Assembly (NCBI GenBank): GCA_017397305.1
Contig: JAFQJB010000027.1
Location: forward strand, 1 to 42,404
Reading direction: 5' to 3'
From: Clostridia bacterium
GTDB lineage: Bacteria; Bacillota; Clostridia; Christensenellales; Borkfalkiaceae
Length of the DNA stretch: 42,404 nt
Shown: in pieces, positions 25,589 to 33,637 of the stretch
How positions within the stretch are numbered: the stretch's first letter is position 1
Layout: each line of letters opens with the position of its first letter
Position numbers and translations under genes: made by a program
Notes under the pieces: generated by a model
Database searches by the model: none
What the model saw: the letters and a program-made list of their open reading frames with translations, nothing else
What the model was told of the DNA's origin: nothing

Positions 25589-25617
25589 ATTATATCACTC
25601 CATTATACTTATGTCAA
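25589..25617 (-). promoter_or_regulatory. Consensus promoter of the repeat-protein gene
   Basis: TTGACA (25612-25617), exactly 17 bases, TATAAT (25589-25594) on the minus strand. Confidence 0.8.
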
Positions 25618-25654
25618 TGATTTTGCACTTTTGCTTTTTTCTTTCATTTGAGCA

Positions 25655-25678
25655 AAAAACCGCAAATTTGCGGTTTTT
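25655..25678 (-). terminator. cca terminator
   Basis: A 12-bp palindrome (AAAAACCGCAAA/TTTGCGGTTTTT) that includes the cca stop codon; T-run on the minus strand. Confidence 0.8.
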
Positions 25679-27026
25679 ATTGCTTTTTATCTCTTTTTAT
25701 CATTCTTAGCAACGTTTCACGGTCGTTGTCTTTGGGGTTTATTATAAGGTGTTCCCATAATTTTTCCAGTTTTTCCCCAATTTCTATTCCCTTATATCCA
25801 AAGTTTTTTAAGTCCTCTGCCGTAATGATTATTTGCTTTAATGAAAAAGGCACGCCTTCTTCTTTCATTTTTTTAATGATTCTTTCCCACTTTTCTATGG
25901 TAGGAGCAACCCCTTTATCTTCCATGCTAGCAGTAAAATCGGCTTGCTTAATCATAAAAAGCCCGTCAAGTCTATCATAGTTTTTAACAATAAACCGCCT
26001 AACCTTAACCTCCCGCATTTTGCAGTCCATATCTATCATATGATAGCGAACGGCAAAGACAACGTCGCGCTCGGTTTTAGTGTCCACTTTAAGTCTTTTC
26101 AGCACCTTTTTTGCAATCTCTACCCCTTCCAAATCGTGCCTATAAAACTCGCCGAAAGTGCTTTTACAATAGGGCTTTGCTATATCGTGAAAAAGGGCGG
26201 AAAGCCTTACCTTTGGGTGTGCGTACTGCACGGCTTTCAAGGTGTGCTCTAAAACGTCGTACTTATGGTAATCGGCTCGCTGAGTCATGCCCCGCCCCGC
26301 AGTTAGTTCTGGGATAATGCCGTCTAAGACTCGTGTTTCATCCAAAATTTTTAGCGCGACGTAGTGCCCGTTCGGGTTAGAAAAAGCATACTTTTTATCG
26401 GCTTTTAATATCAATCTTAGTTCGGCAAAAATTCGCTCTGGAGAAATATCTTTAATATTGCCACAATTTTTTCTTGCCCCCTCTAAAACTTCACTAGTTG
26501 GGGTAAAGTTAAGTTCGGCACAAAACCTTGCAAGGCGCATCAGCCTTAGTCCGTCGTGTGAAAAAACTTCACTAGGGCTTGCTACCGTATCGATAACCCT
26601 ATTTTCCACGTCCGCCATTCCTTTAAGCACGTCGACAAATTCACCATTTTTTAGGTCGTAATATATTGCGTTACACTTAAAATCTCTACGCAGTGCGTCC
26701 TCTTTTATGCTTGAAGTTCTTGTCACTTCGTACGGGCAATGCTCCCCGCCGTGATACTTTTCGGTGCGGAAACTTGTAAATTCATACCTTCTTTTTCCGT
26801 CGGTAAAAACCAAAGTGCCAGTTTTTTTATATTCGCAAACCACCTTAAAGCCAAATTTAACCGCAACAAAACCAACCTGCTCGGGTAAAAGGTCGCCGGC
26901 AAGGTCAACGTCAAGGGATATGCTTTTATCAATCAAAAAGTTGCGCACCACCCCGCCAACCGCATAAATGGGTGTGTCGAGTGCCCTTGCAAGTGCTATT
27001 AAATTGGGGTTAAATAAAGCTTTCAT
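25677..27026 (-). CDS. cca: CCA-adding enzyme / tRNA nucleotidyltransferase-like protein with HD domain
   Basis: A 449-residue class II nucleotidyltransferase using the ATG at 27026. Motifs: YAVGGVVRNFLI near 21, LDVDLAG near 38 (metal-binding Asp pair), then the RRDFKCNAIYYDLKNGE block and an RLMRLARF segment, followed by an HD domain with LFHDIAKPYCK. It adds or repairs the tRNA 3' CCA end. A frame opening at 27104 would add 26 non-conserved residues upstream of the promoter, so I reject it. The predicted transcription start coincides with the ATG, implying a leaderless mRNA. Confidence 0.93.
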   Translation of the reverse strand: MKALFNPNLIALARALDTPIYAVGGVVRNFLIDKSISLDVDLAGDLLPEQVGFVAVKFGFKVVCEYKKTGTLVFTDGKRRYEFTSFRTEKYHGGEHCPYEVTRTSSIKEDALRRDFKCNAIYYDLKNGEFVDVLKGMADVENRVIDTVASPSEVFSHDGLRLMRLARFCAELNFTPTSEVLEGARKNCGNIKDISPERIFAELRLILKADKKYAFSNPNGHYVALKILDETRVLDGIIPELTAGRGMTQRADYHKYDVLEHTLKAVQYAHPKVRLSALFHDIAKPYCKSTFGEFYRHDLEGVEIAKKVLKRLKVDTKTERDVVFAVRYHMIDMDCKMREVKVRRFIVKNYDRLDGLFMIKQADFTASMEDKGVAPTIEKWERIIKKMKEEGVPFSLKQIIITAEDLKNFGYKGIEIGEKLEKLWEHLIINPKDNDRETLLRMIKRDKKQ

Positions 27027-27032
27027 AAAAAA

Positions 27033-27061
27033 ATTATACCACATTTTACAAAAAGTCTCAA
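27033..27061 (-). promoter_or_regulatory. cca promoter placing the start point on the ATG
   Basis: TTGAGA (27056-27061), 17-base spacer, TATAAT (27033-27038). The base seven positions beyond the -10 box is 27026, the A of the chosen cca start codon. Confidence 0.65.
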
Positions 27062-27067
27062 TAAAAC

Positions 27068-27096
27068 TTGAAATTTTTTTTATTTCATAGTACAAT
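27068..27096 (+). promoter_or_regulatory. Promoter of the lipid kinase gene
   Basis: TTGAAA (27068-27073), 17-base spacer, TACAAT (27091-27096), 29 bases before the start codon; divergent from and adjacent to the cca promoter. Confidence 0.65.
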
Positions 27097-27124
27097 GTAA
27101 TCAAAGTTTTTACAGAGGATAAAA

Positions 27125-28000
27125 ATGCTTGATTTTATAATAAATCCAATCGCTGGTGGAAAACGCGGGAAAAAGACACACCTTGCCATGACCGTAATTC
27201 AAGCCACCTTGGAAGAGAAAAAGATTCCTTTTGCCTTCCACCTTACCACGCATAAAGGTCACGCAAAGGAACTTACCAAGTCGCTGATAGATAACGGCGC
27301 AACCGACATTATAGTTGTAGGTGGCGACGGAACTTTGCACGAGGTTATAAACGCCTTCCACTCTTTTGACAAGGCAAACCTTGGACTTATCCCTTGCGGA
27401 ACGGGTAACGACTTTGCTTTTGCAACCAAAATTCCGTTGGACCCCGCAAAAGCCTTAGATATCATACTTTCTAAAAACGCACAGTATACCGACTTTTTCC
27501 AACTCCCCGGTGTTCGCGGTATTAACGCAGTTGGCGTGGGTGTAGACGTGGACGTTATAAAAAGATACGAATCACTAAAGAAAAAAACAAAGTTCGGCTA
27601 TACTAAGTGCCTTATCAAAACGCTTATGAACTTTGAGTATACCGACTTTACCGCAATTATTGACGGAGAGGAAGGTAGGTACTGCTCGTTTATCGCCGAC
27701 ATCGCGAACGGCCCCGTTTACGGCGGCGGTATCCCCATTTGCCCCATTGCAACCCCGCACGATAACTACCTAAACTTTGTCGCCGTTGGCAAAATGAAAA
27801 AAATCGCTATTATCGGTGCATTCTTAAAACTTAAACGTGGAAAGATTCTCACCTTAAAGCAAACGGTTACAAAGCCTGGTAAACACATCGTGATAAAACC
27901 CGACAAACCCTGCACCATAAACGTGGACGGCGAACTTTACGACGGAATTGATTTTGACGTTCATATCGTTTCAAACACCTTAAAGATGTATAGACCTTAA
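27125..28000 (+). CDS. Diacylglycerol/lipid kinase family protein (DagK/YegS-like)
   Basis: A 291-residue kinase of the DAGK catalytic-domain family. The nucleotide-binding motif is IVVGGDGTLHEVINAF near 62-77; IPCGTGNDFAFATKIP near 94-109 is the second signature; the C-terminal NVDGE motif near 274 is also present. It phosphorylates diacylglycerol or a related lipid at the inner membrane face, recycling lipid left after lipoteichoic acid synthesis in Gram-positives. GAGG ribosome site; single-gene unit with its own promoter and terminator. Confidence 0.92.
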   Translation: MLDFIINPIAGGKRGKKTHLAMTVIQATLEEKKIPFAFHLTTHKGHAKELTKSLIDNGATDIIVVGGDGTLHEVINAFHSFDKANLGLIPCGTGNDFAFATKIPLDPAKALDIILSKNAQYTDFFQLPGVRGINAVGVGVDVDVIKRYESLKKKTKFGYTKCLIKTLMNFEYTDFTAIIDGEEGRYCSFIADIANGPVYGGGIPICPIATPHDNYLNFVAVGKMKKIAIIGAFLKLKRGKILTLKQTVTKPGKHIVIKPDKPCTINVDGELYDGIDFDVHIVSNTLKMYRP

Positions 28001-28012
28001 AAACAAAATAAA

Positions 28013-28040
28013 AAAGCGGAGAGAAAATTCTCTCCGCTTT
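28013..28040. terminator. Bidirectional terminator between the lipid kinase and YegP-repeat genes
   Basis: A 13-bp stem AAAGCGGAGAGAA/TTCTCTCCGCTTT with a 2-base centre, between convergent genes; A/T runs on both sides. Confidence 0.88.
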
Positions 28041-28053
28041 AATTTTTGCATTT

Positions 28054-29193
28054 TTATTGAACGACTTCGGAACTTGAAGCAAATTTTCTTACCGATTCAA
28101 TTGCACTCTTGCAAGAGTCAAGCGAATCGTATGCTTCACCGATACAAATAACCGATTTTTGTGCGTTCCTTAGTTTATAGTGGTATCTACCGAATTTATC
28201 TCTATCGATAACAAAGTTGCCTTCAAAAGAATTCTTTTTAACCGCTTCGATTGCGTTTTCAGCATTCTTTCTAATTTGAACGCCTTCGGTTGCAAGCATC
28301 AATTGACCGTTGTTTGCGTAAAGTTTTGCAGAATACTTGCCGTCCTCACCCGCTTCGATTTTCCACTTACCCTTAGCACTGTTTTTAATATCTGCCTCGG
28401 TAAGTTTTGCGGGGGTATAATCAACGTATTCAGCACCCATAACGACGTCTTCATCGATTTCGCAAACCTTTGCAATTCTCTTAACCGATTCAACCGCCTT
28501 CAAGCATTGGTCTTTTGCTTTATAAATCTCACCAACGCAAAGCAATCTATTGTTTGCGGTTTTAAGTTTATAATAGAAGTTTTTATTCTTGTCTTGATAG
28601 ATAACGAAATTGCCCGTTTCAACGCCTTTGATTATGGTTGCAATACCGTTTATTGCACCCTCTTCACTCTTGTAAATTTCGCTAGATAGCATAACTTCGC
28701 CATTGTTGGCTAAAAGTTTTGCCATATACTCGTTTTCACTCTTGTGCTCGATTATCCACTTGCCGTTAAACTTCTTTGCTTGTTTTTGTGCAGGTTTAAC
28801 TTCAGCTTTAACCTCTGCCTTTGCTTCCACTTTAGGCTCTGCCTTAGGTTCAGGTTTAACTTCTTCAACCTTAGGTTCGGGCTTAACTTCAGCCTCTTTT
28901 TCTTCTACAACTGCAGTCGCAACGACTTCTTCGGTCTTTTCTTCGTTGCCGACAATTTCTTCTTCGGTTGCAGGTGCCATTGCGCGTTTTGACTTTTTGC
29001 AAGCCTTAACTATTGCGACGATAATGATTGCAATTATCGCAATAAAAAGCACCACCGCGCCGCAAAAGATATAGCACATAGTTGTTAAGTTCACTCCAAT
29101 TTTTTCCGCAAGCGGTCTTAAAAACTCAAAAGCACCAACAATTCCGCCAGACGTATTACTGCCTTGAGTATTACCAACGTTTCCGCCACCCAT
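28054..29193 (-). CDS. Membrane-anchored protein with four YegP/DUF1508-type units
   Basis: A 379-residue protein. One membrane helix at about 38-63 is followed by a basic cluster (KACKKSKR) and a long Glu/Lys/Pro/Val-rich linker (about 76-140). Then come two tandem YegP-like modules, each made of two half-units: 144-190, 194-241, 275-320 and 325-371. The repeated pattern is GKW.IE....YSAKL.ANNGQ.ML and NFVI..DK...YYKL...N...L..GE.Y. YegP (DUF1508) domains form small beta-beta-alpha folds of unknown function. The basic residues after the helix suggest the modules are cytoplasmic. A GGAGG ribosome site supports the start. Its architecture resembles the 222-residue protein at 4017-4685 (helix, acidic linker, conserved domain). 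Confidence 0.85.
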   Translation of the reverse strand: MGGGNVGNTQGSNTSGGIVGAFEFLRPLAEKIGVNLTTMCYIFCGAVVLFIAIIAIIIVAIVKACKKSKRAMAPATEEEIVGNEEKTEEVVATAVVEEKEAEVKPEPKVEEVKPEPKAEPKVEAKAEVKAEVKPAQKQAKKFNGKWIIEHKSENEYMAKLLANNGEVMLSSEIYKSEEGAINGIATIIKGVETGNFVIYQDKNKNFYYKLKTANNRLLCVGEIYKAKDQCLKAVESVKRIAKVCEIDEDVVMGAEYVDYTPAKLTEADIKNSAKGKWKIEAGEDGKYSAKLYANNGQLMLATEGVQIRKNAENAIEAVKKNSFEGNFVIDRDKFGRYHYKLRNAQKSVICIGEAYDSLDSCKSAIESVRKFASSSEVVQ

Positions 29194-29230
29194 AATAGTA
29201 GCCTCCTTCTTTTATTTTCTCTTTTTCAAT

Positions 29231-29259
29231 ATACTATCACAATTTGACAAAAAGTGCAA
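29231..29259 (-). promoter_or_regulatory. Promoter of the YegP-repeat gene
   Basis: TTGCAC (29254-29259), 17-base spacer, TAGTAT (29231-29236) on the minus strand. Confidence 0.55.
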
Positions 29260-29274
29260 TACTATATAAAAAAA

Positions 29275-29299
29275 TTTGCGCAAAAATTTTTTGCGCAAA
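29275..29299 (-). terminator. degV terminator
   Basis: TTTGCGCAAAAA/TTTTTGCGCAAA-type palindrome of 12 bp just after the degV stop, with a seven-T run on the minus strand. Confidence 0.85.
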
Positions 29300-29304
29300 C
29301 TCTT

Positions 29305-30147
29305 TTATTCTCCATCGTTAAAATACAAAATTCCAATCGTGTTCCCACCGCAGTGGCTAGCAATCGTTCCACCTGCATGCGTTTCGTAAATATTCTTAAA
29401 TCCCCTTTCGGTAAGTGCCGTCCTTGCCGCCTCTACCATTCCTTCGGTTGCGGTAGTGTAGGTTATAAACACTTTATCAAGGTCTGGAGTATTGAACTCG
29501 TCAAGCGTGTCTTGGCAGTATTTTGAAACAACCATTTCCATCTTTCCGCGGTATTTTTTATCCGCACCCATCTTTCCGTTTTTAAGAATAATTCTCGGGC
29601 GAAGTTTAAGAAGGTTTGCACCAAAGTATGCTAGGCTGTTGCATCTTCCGCCCTTAAATAGATAGTCAAGTCTTTCGATGACGAAACTTACTTGAAGTTT
29701 AGCCTTTCTCTCGTCAAGTTTTTTTGCGATTTCTTCGGGGCTAACGCCAGCTTCCGCAAGTTCACGCGCATAGATGAGTAATAGACCGATACCAGTCGAC
29801 AAGGTTTGGCTATCCACAACATAAACGTTTTTAACGTTGCTAGACGCCCTTACCGCATTCCCGCAAGAAGAAGTTATACCACTTGACAAGCAAACGTGAA
29901 CAACCGCGTCGTACTCTTTAAGAAGACCTTCAAAATATTCGGTGTATTCGTATTCGTTAAGCGCGTTGGTCTTGGGAAGTTGACCGCTTTGGTCAACGAG
30001 CGCGAAGAGTTCTTCGGTGGTAAGGTCGCCGTCTTTGAACTGCTTGTCGCCGTGAACTATCTCATAGGGGATAATCTTTATATCGTATTTTTCAAGTAAT
30101 TCTTTTGATAAATCGTTTGTTGATTCTGCTGATATTGCAATTTTCAT
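29305..30147 (-). CDS. DegV-family fatty-acid-binding protein
   Basis: A 280-residue DegV protein from the ATG at 30147, which has a GGGAGAA ribosome site; the frame opening at 30186 adds 13 residues that do not match the family. MKIAISAESTNDLSKELLEKY, the VHVCLSSGITSSCGNAV loop near 81-97 and GGRCNSLAYFGANLLKLRP near 160 are typical. DegV (FakB-like) proteins bind a fatty acid and, in some species, present it to the FakA kinase for phosphorylation. No fakA is in the window, so pathway membership is unproven. Confidence 0.92.
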   Translation of the reverse strand: MKIAISAESTNDLSKELLEKYDIKIIPYEIVHGDKQFKDGDLTTEELFALVDQSGQLPKTNALNEYEYTEYFEGLLKEYDAVVHVCLSSGITSSCGNAVRASSNVKNVYVVDSQTLSTGIGLLLIYARELAEAGVSPEEIAKKLDERKAKLQVSFVIERLDYLFKGGRCNSLAYFGANLLKLRPRIILKNGKMGADKKYRGKMEMVVSKYCQDTLDEFNTPDLDKVFITYTTATEGMVEAARTALTERGFKNIYETHAGGTIASHCGGNTIGILYFNDGE

Positions 30148-30186
30148 AATTTTCTCCCAAAAAAGATTGGCACTAAGCCTAGACAT

Positions 30187-30215
30187 ATATTATCACATTT
30201 TTTTTAATTTGACAA
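30187..30215 (-). promoter_or_regulatory. degV promoter
   Basis: TTGTCA (30210-30215), 17-base spacer, TAATAT (30187-30192) on the minus strand. Confidence 0.6.
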
Positions 30216-30338
30216 ATATTTTTTTTAATATAGCCCAGAATTTACTTTCTTACCGATTTTTTTTGAACTAAATACTTGCTTTAATTTTTGTAATAAGGTA
30301 TTATAATATTGTTATTTTTAGCACCGAGGAGAACCAAT

Positions 30339-31676
30339 ATGGACAAAATAAACGGCACTATCGCAAAAGACACCGTTGAGTTTGCAGAATTTTCTGCCTT
30401 CGATGGTCAAATTGTAAGCATTAAAGGATACGTTCACCGCATTCGTGAAATGACTGGCTTTTCTTTCGTTATCATTAGAACGGCAAAGGACACCGTTCAA
30501 TGTGTTTACGCGCCCGAATTTTCCGATTATAGATGGGACGACAAGATTGTTGAAGAAGCTTGCGTAAAAGTTACGGGCAAAGTTGTTTCCAGCCAAGACG
30601 CAAAGGGCAACCAAAGATACGAACTTCAAATTCACGATATAAAAATTCTCTCTCTTCCCGCGGAAGGACTTCCTATCGTTATCAATAAAAAGCAACTTGA
30701 CAACATGCAACTGTCCACCGTTTTGGACCTTCGCCCTATCTCTATGCGTAACCCCAAAGAACGCGCAATCTTCAAAGTTCAAGAAGGTATCGCAAGGGGC
30801 TTTAGAGAATACCTTATGAAACAAGGTTTTACCGAAATTCGTTCACCCAAAATCGTTTTTGCGGGAGCTGAAGGCGGTACGAACATATTTAAGTTAGACT
30901 ATTTTGGTAAGGAAGTTTTCCTTGCTCAATCACCCCAATTATATAAGCAAGCTTTGGTGGGCGTGTACGAACGCGTGTTTGAAATCGCACCCGTTTTCCG
31001 TGCCGAACATCACGACACTTCTCGTCACCTTAACGAGTATACGTCTATGGACTTAGAAATGGGCTTTATCAACGGATTTGAAGACATTATGAACACCGAA
31101 GTAGGTGCGCTTAAATACATAATGAACCTTCTTAAAACCGAATACAAAGAACAAATCGACCTTTTGCACGTCGACGTTCCCGAAATTACCGAAATTCCCA
31201 CCATTAAGTTTATGGACGCAAAGGAACTTTTGATGAAGAAGTTTAAGTATCAACCACAAGATATGAAAGACTTTGACCCTCAAGAAGAAGAACTACTCGG
31301 CAAATACGCTAAAAAGGAACTTAATAGCGACTTCTTGTTCGTAACCCACTACCCGTCCAAAAAGAGACCGTTCTATACAATGGACGACCCCGCAGACCCC
31401 GAATACACCCTTTCTTTCGACCTATTGTTTAGAGGCTTAGAAATCACTTCGGGCGGTCAAAGAATTCACGACTACAAAGAACAAGTTGAAAAAATGGTTA
31501 AACTTGGCATGAATCCCGAACTTTTCGAAACCTACCTTATGCTCCACAAATACGGTGCTCCACCCCACGGCGGTTTAGGTATTGGCCTAGAAAGATTGAC
31601 CATGCACCTTCTCGGCGCAAAGAACGTTAGGGAAACGACAATGTTCCCCCGCGACATCAATAGGGTTACCCCTTAA
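30339..31676 (+). CDS. Archaeal-type aspartyl-tRNA synthetase, possibly non-discriminating
   Basis: A 445-residue class IIb synthetase starting at the ATG at 30339 (GAGGAG ribosome site); the frame start at 30309 is upstream of it. The N-terminal OB fold (about 15-105) binds the anticodon. Class II motifs are VFEIAPVFRAEHHDTSRHLNEYTSMDLE (motif 2, outline) and GIGLERLTMHLLG near 417 (motif 3). The end, FPRDINRVTP, and the roughly 440-residue length mark the archaeal/eukaryotic AspRS type rather than the bacterial type of about 590 residues. The GYVHRIRE segment has a His where, from memory, discriminating archaeal enzymes have Trp; if so it may also charge tRNA-Asn. An asparaginyl-tRNA synthetase identity is less likely. 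Confidence 0.88.
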   Translation: MDKINGTIAKDTVEFAEFSAFDGQIVSIKGYVHRIREMTGFSFVIIRTAKDTVQCVYAPEFSDYRWDDKIVEEACVKVTGKVVSSQDAKGNQRYELQIHDIKILSLPAEGLPIVINKKQLDNMQLSTVLDLRPISMRNPKERAIFKVQEGIARGFREYLMKQGFTEIRSPKIVFAGAEGGTNIFKLDYFGKEVFLAQSPQLYKQALVGVYERVFEIAPVFRAEHHDTSRHLNEYTSMDLEMGFINGFEDIMNTEVGALKYIMNLLKTEYKEQIDLLHVDVPEITEIPTIKFMDAKELLMKKFKYQPQDMKDFDPQEEELLGKYAKKELNSDFLFVTHYPSKKRPFYTMDDPADPEYTLSFDLLFRGLEITSGGQRIHDYKEQVEKMVKLGMNPELFETYLMLHKYGAPPHGGLGIGLERLTMHLLGAKNVRETTMFPRDINRVTP

Positions 31677-31685
31677 AAACAAACG

Positions 31686-31710
31686 CCCACGGCTCTGCCG
31701 TGGGTTTTTT
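31686..31710 (+). terminator. Terminator after the AspRS gene
   Basis: CCCACGGC/GCCGTGGG 8-bp stem, 3-base loop, six T residues. Confidence 0.9.
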
Positions 31711-31987
31711 ATATCTCTATTACAAGCCCTGAAAATATATACGGAAAGCCCGCAATTTCTAAAAGTTCACTCTCGCAGACGTTGAACTTTTTTGCGAGGC
31801 TTTTTTTAGTGTCGGTTGGTTTAACCACGTACGCGCTATCACACTTTTCAATAATCAAAAGGTCACCCTCTTCGACCTCGCTCACAAGGTTGTTTCGTTC
31901 TATTAGCCTAATTGTCGGCATAGAGAAAACTTGACTTATTAAAAGTGCCGTGTCGCCCTTATTCACACGATAAAAAAAGTTTTTCAT
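31709..31987 (-). CDS. Small double-LysM protein
   Basis: A 92-residue protein from the ATG at 31987 (an in-frame ATG at 32035 would add 16 residues). Two LysM-like units: YRVNKGDTALLISQVFSMP...LIERNN..EVEEGDLLIIE, and YVVKPTDTKKSLAKKFNV with a shortened end. LysM modules bind peptidoglycan or chitin-type glycans. There is no signal peptide, which in spore formers is typical of coat or spore-envelope proteins (SafA-like), and the neighbour is spoVB; a sporulation role is inference. A TATAAT lies only seven bases before the 31987 ATG, so the message may be leaderless from that start; the longer start then becomes impossible. Confidence 0.75.
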   Translation of the reverse strand: MKNFFYRVNKGDTALLISQVFSMPTIRLIERNNLVSEVEEGDLLIIEKCDSAYVVKPTDTKKSLAKKFNVCESELLEIAGFPYIFSGLVIEI

Positions 31988-32074
31988 ACCCCTATTATAT
32001 TTGCCTTTTTGACTGAATAGAATAAATTTAGACATCTTTGTACACGGCTTTTATCGCACGTAAAGGGGGAAGGA

Positions 32075-33598
32075 TTGAAGCAGTTTGTAAGAACGGTAAT
32101 GGTTGTAACCATATTTTCGGTTTGTGAAAAGTTTTTAGGGTTTTTGTATAGAATTTTTCTATCCCGAACTATAGGCTCGGAAGGTATTGGACTATATCAA
32201 GTCGCACTCTCGGTCTTTGCGCTTATTTTGACAATAGTGTGTTCGGGAACGCCAATCACCGTATCTCGCCTTATGACCAAATACCGTGCGGAAAACCAAA
32301 TTGAAAAGGTTTATAAGGTAATCTCTGCGGGTATTTCCTTTACCTTAGCAGTCGCCCTGCCCGTTGCCCTATTTTTTATGGTGTTCGGCAAAAAATTCAC
32401 CTTTATGTTTGCTGACGAGCGGTGCATGAAAATCTTTTTAGTGCTTGTTCCGGGGCTTATATTTACCTCCGTTTACTCGGTGCTCCGCGGTGTGTTTTGG
32501 GGCAACAAGGACTTTTTGCCCTATAGTGTAACAGAACTTTTGGAAGAAATTTGCATGATTGTTGTCGGCATTATCTTGATACGAAACTGCACCGACATTT
32601 ATCAAGGAGCATTCCGTGCGGGGCTTGCAGTTTTAATCTCGTATATCTTTTCTTTCTCGCTTGCCTCCATCATGTTTGCGGTAAGAAAAAACAAGTTAAA
32701 AAACCCCTCAAACCAGTTTAAGCCCTTACTAAAGTCCGCCCTACCAGTTACTGCAATGCGCACTGCGAACTCCCTTTCTTCTTCGCTGGTGTCCATTCTT
32801 CTTCCCGCAAGGCTGATTGCCGTTGGCTTTTCACCGACCGAGGCTATGAGTGCGTTCGGCGCGTCTATGGGTCAAGCGATGCCTCTTCTTTTTATCCCTA
32901 TAACGCTTATCGGCTCGTTCATTTTGGTGCTCATCCCAGAGATTAGCGAAAACTATTATTCGGGACGGGACTATTACCTAAAGCGCGACGTTGAAAAGGC
33001 GCTAAAATTCTCTTTCTTCCTAACCGCCGTCTTCGTGCCCGTCTTTTTTGTGTGCGGTGAAGAAATCGGCGTGCTAGTATTTTCAAGTTACGAATGCGGA
33101 AAATACCTATCCGCCTTTTCCTTCCTTATGCCCTTTATAAGCCTATCTTCGCTGACTACTAGTATCCTTAATTCTATCGGGCTAGAACATAAAACTTTAG
33201 GGTGCTTTATTATAAGCGGTGCGTTTATGCTTGCCTCTGCCTTTTTCTTGCCCGCTTTTATAGGGATATACGCACTTCTTGTCGGGCTTTCGTTCGTGTA
33301 TGGACTATCGACCATTCTAAACCTTGTGCTCATACATAAACACTGCAAGAAAAAACCACAATATCTAAAATTTTTCTTTTCCTCCGCACTATTTATCTTG
33401 CCCGCTTGTGCTATCGGCTTAGTTCTTGAAAAACTTCTTCTTGCAAGGCTTGGAAGTCTTTTATCCCTTGCGGTAATATCGATAATAATTTCGGCAATAT
33501 TTTGCGGACTATGCTTGCTGTTTAATCTTTCTGACCTTAAGTCGTTTAGAACGGCAAAAAATAAAAACCTTAAACAAAAAAGAAGTGCTACGATTTAG
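32075..33598 (+). CDS. spoVB: SpoVB-like polysaccharide/lipid-II flippase family protein
   Basis: A 507-residue membrane protein with about 12-14 hydrophobic segments in the MOP (MurJ/SpoVB/Wzx) superfamily. The N-terminal segment FLGFLYRIFLSRTIGSEGIGLYQ and the SGTPITVSRLM block near 60 are characteristic of the SpoVB branch. SpoVB is needed for spore cortex peptidoglycan, probably moving lipid-linked precursors. The start is a TTG with a strong GGGGGAAGG ribosome site. Spore formation is supported by spoIIID in the same window. Divergent from the LysM gene. Confidence 0.9.
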   Translation: MKQFVRTVMVVTIFSVCEKFLGFLYRIFLSRTIGSEGIGLYQVALSVFALILTIVCSGTPITVSRLMTKYRAENQIEKVYKVISAGISFTLAVALPVALFFMVFGKKFTFMFADERCMKIFLVLVPGLIFTSVYSVLRGVFWGNKDFLPYSVTELLEEICMIVVGIILIRNCTDIYQGAFRAGLAVLISYIFSFSLASIMFAVRKNKLKNPSNQFKPLLKSALPVTAMRTANSLSSSLVSILLPARLIAVGFSPTEAMSAFGASMGQAMPLLFIPITLIGSFILVLIPEISENYYSGRDYYLKRDVEKALKFSFFLTAVFVPVFFVCGEEIGVLVFSSYECGKYLSAFSFLMPFISLSSLTTSILNSIGLEHKTLGCFIISGAFMLASAFFLPAFIGIYALLVGLSFVYGLSTILNLVLIHKHCKKKPQYLKFFFSSALFILPACAIGLVLEKLLLARLGSLLSLAVISIIISAIFCGLCLLFNLSDLKSFRTAKNKNLKQKRSATI

Positions 33599-33612
33599 CA
33601 CTTCTTTTTTTA
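33581..33612. terminator. Bidirectional terminator between spoVB and folT
   Basis: AGAAGTGCTA/TAGCACTTCT 10-bp stem, 5-base loop, T-run on plus and T-rich on minus; overlaps the spoVB stop codon. Confidence 0.88.
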
Positions 33613-33637
33613 TCTCAATAAAGTTTTACCCAAGGTA

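Noticed and set aside
27024..27104. N-terminal extension of cca by 26 residues
   Set aside because: Would start upstream of the cca promoter and adds a non-conserved sequence; the ATG at 27026 matches the family start.
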